Under the pieces are notes generated by a model. That model worked only from the letters and a program-made list of their open reading frames with translations. It was not told where the DNA came from and searched no databases. Below are positions 63,701-64,000 of a stretch of DNA of 64,000 bases, one piece after another. Origin of the DNA: Achatina immaculata (Eukaryota > Mollusca > Gastropoda > Stylommatophora > Achatinidae); assembly GCA_009760885.1 (NCBI GenBank), contig CM019704.1, positions 12,546,303-12,610,302 of the forward strand. Direction: 5' to 3'. Positions within the stretch are counted from its first letter, which is position 1; each line of letters begins with the position of its first letter. The translations under genes were made by a program, and so were the position numbers.

Positions 63701-64000
63701 TTTATCATCAATTTGTAATTTCCAAGTGGATATTTACAGCTCTATTTTATTTTGTGTGTCATAAATTTTTTTTCTTTGGGGGGCTGAAAATGTTGTAGTA
63801 TTTTCTCACTAGTTCTTTTTTTCTAAAAAAAAAAATCTGCATTCATGGAATCTTTCATTCATTTTTTTTTAATGTATAATAAGTATACTTGTGTAAGATG
63901 GAAATAATTTGTTAATTCACTTTTTCAACTATACCCCAAAAATATCGCTACACCGCACATTTTTCTTGGCACTAACGGCCGCGTTTTTTCCCGCCGGCAC
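60774..64000 (+). mobile_element. piggyBac transposon, right end just beyond the window
   Basis: Begins after TTAA (60774-60777) with CTCTTCCCCTGGCGGCGATA. Sub-terminal inverted motifs follow (GGACCGAAATCAC, TTTTTGGTCC). The window ends inside the matching right terminus (CGCGTTTTTTCCCGCCGGCAC), and by comparison with 56010-56032 about 10 more bases and TTAA should follow. One broken transposase gene lies inside. The untranslated right part contains two diverged copies of a segment with GAGGAATTCCATTTACCATC. Confidence 0.88.
60992..62949 (+). pseudogene. piggyBac transposase, broken
   Basis: Possible start MDTPSDKTSVTGV, then a stop and frameshift; an acidic N-terminus (ETDSDNACDDSNFETVVSDS); TPMSFFLALFTEDILNSLIN; YEMYKFLSTLIAMSILRKP; DYWTT; SPFFGEMFSRNQFQLI; a TAA after SEGK; FYPFSDMSLDEMVTGYKGR (first catalytic Asp). 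After a frameshift comes AHRYYTSLPLVEYL, where the usual second Asp (DR(F/Y)YTS) is His. GCDRIDQIGSYYG holds the third Asp, followed by a TGA in place of Trp (K-stop-WKK). The C-terminal Cys-rich finger has CVHCSRP, YYCTTC and LCPKECFEKYH. Roughly four to five lesions: dead but not ancient. Confidence 0.9.

Overview
This window is a stretch of animal nuclear genome, AT-rich, with almost no unique coding sequence. Six short minus-strand exons, in order and in compatible reading phase, encode the last ankyrin repeat through the fourth membrane segment of a TRPV-type cation channel (OSM-9/Inactive/Nanchung group). They sit at 60048-60191, 58561-58642, 41319-41434, 37438-37554, 28152-28259 and 3961-4112. 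The window therefore lies almost entirely inside the introns of one host gene that runs off both ends. This channel type, together with GIY-YIG Penelope-like elements, RTE LINEs, mariner and piggyBac, suggests an invertebrate. A mollusc or other lophotrochozoan is my guess, not something the sequence proves.

The introns are filled with two kinds of material. The first is mobile DNA: RTE-type LINEs in several families (one full-length degraded copy at 16280-19635 and two nearly identical copies at 41818-43813 and 55197-58234), other LINEs, Penelope-like elements (PLEs, two of them foldback-shaped), four mariner relics, a piggyBac transposon that runs off the right edge, and a short non-autonomous piggyBac relative. 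There is also a U2-snRNA-headed retroposon present twice in a 1258-bp tandem duplication. The second is minisatellite DNA, about 30 arrays with periods of 11 to 75 bp, the largest at 12460-15284 (53 bp), 32555-34130 (38 bp) and 46300-47835 (49 bp).

The two kinds of DNA are linked. Several minisatellites are tandem expansions of transposase coding sequence: the 2.8-kb 53-bp array repeats the second catalytic-Asp region of a mariner, and another mariner carries two separate coding-derived arrays. In the other direction, at least five mobile elements inserted into pre-existing arrays, leaving the array split on either side, mostly with recognisable target-site duplications. Nested insertions can be ordered in time. 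For example, a piggyBac-like short element sits exactly at a TTAA inside the endonuclease of an RTE that itself sits inside an old PLE tail.

Layout: 1-3.8 kb minisatellites split by a LINE/RTE/PLE nest; 4 kb TRPV exon; 4.2-12 kb arrays, a mariner N-terminal relic and an unclassified repeat; 12.2-15.6 kb mariner with satellite; 16-19.7 kb full RTE in an array; 20-25 kb arrays and LINEs; 25.3-27.8 kb mariners; 28.2 kb exon; 28.5-34.1 kb arrays and the U2-headed duplication; 34.5-37 kb LINE; 37.5 kb exon; 37.7-41 kb PLE foldback and LINE; 41.4 kb exon; 41.8-46 kb RTE and LINE; 46.3-47.8 kb array; 47.9-50.8 kb PLE and RNase H LINE; 52.4-58.4 kb nested PLE/RTE/piggyBac; 58.6 and 60.1 kb exons; 60.8 kb to the end piggyBac. 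Family labels (RTE-A, LINE-B and so on) are local to this report.
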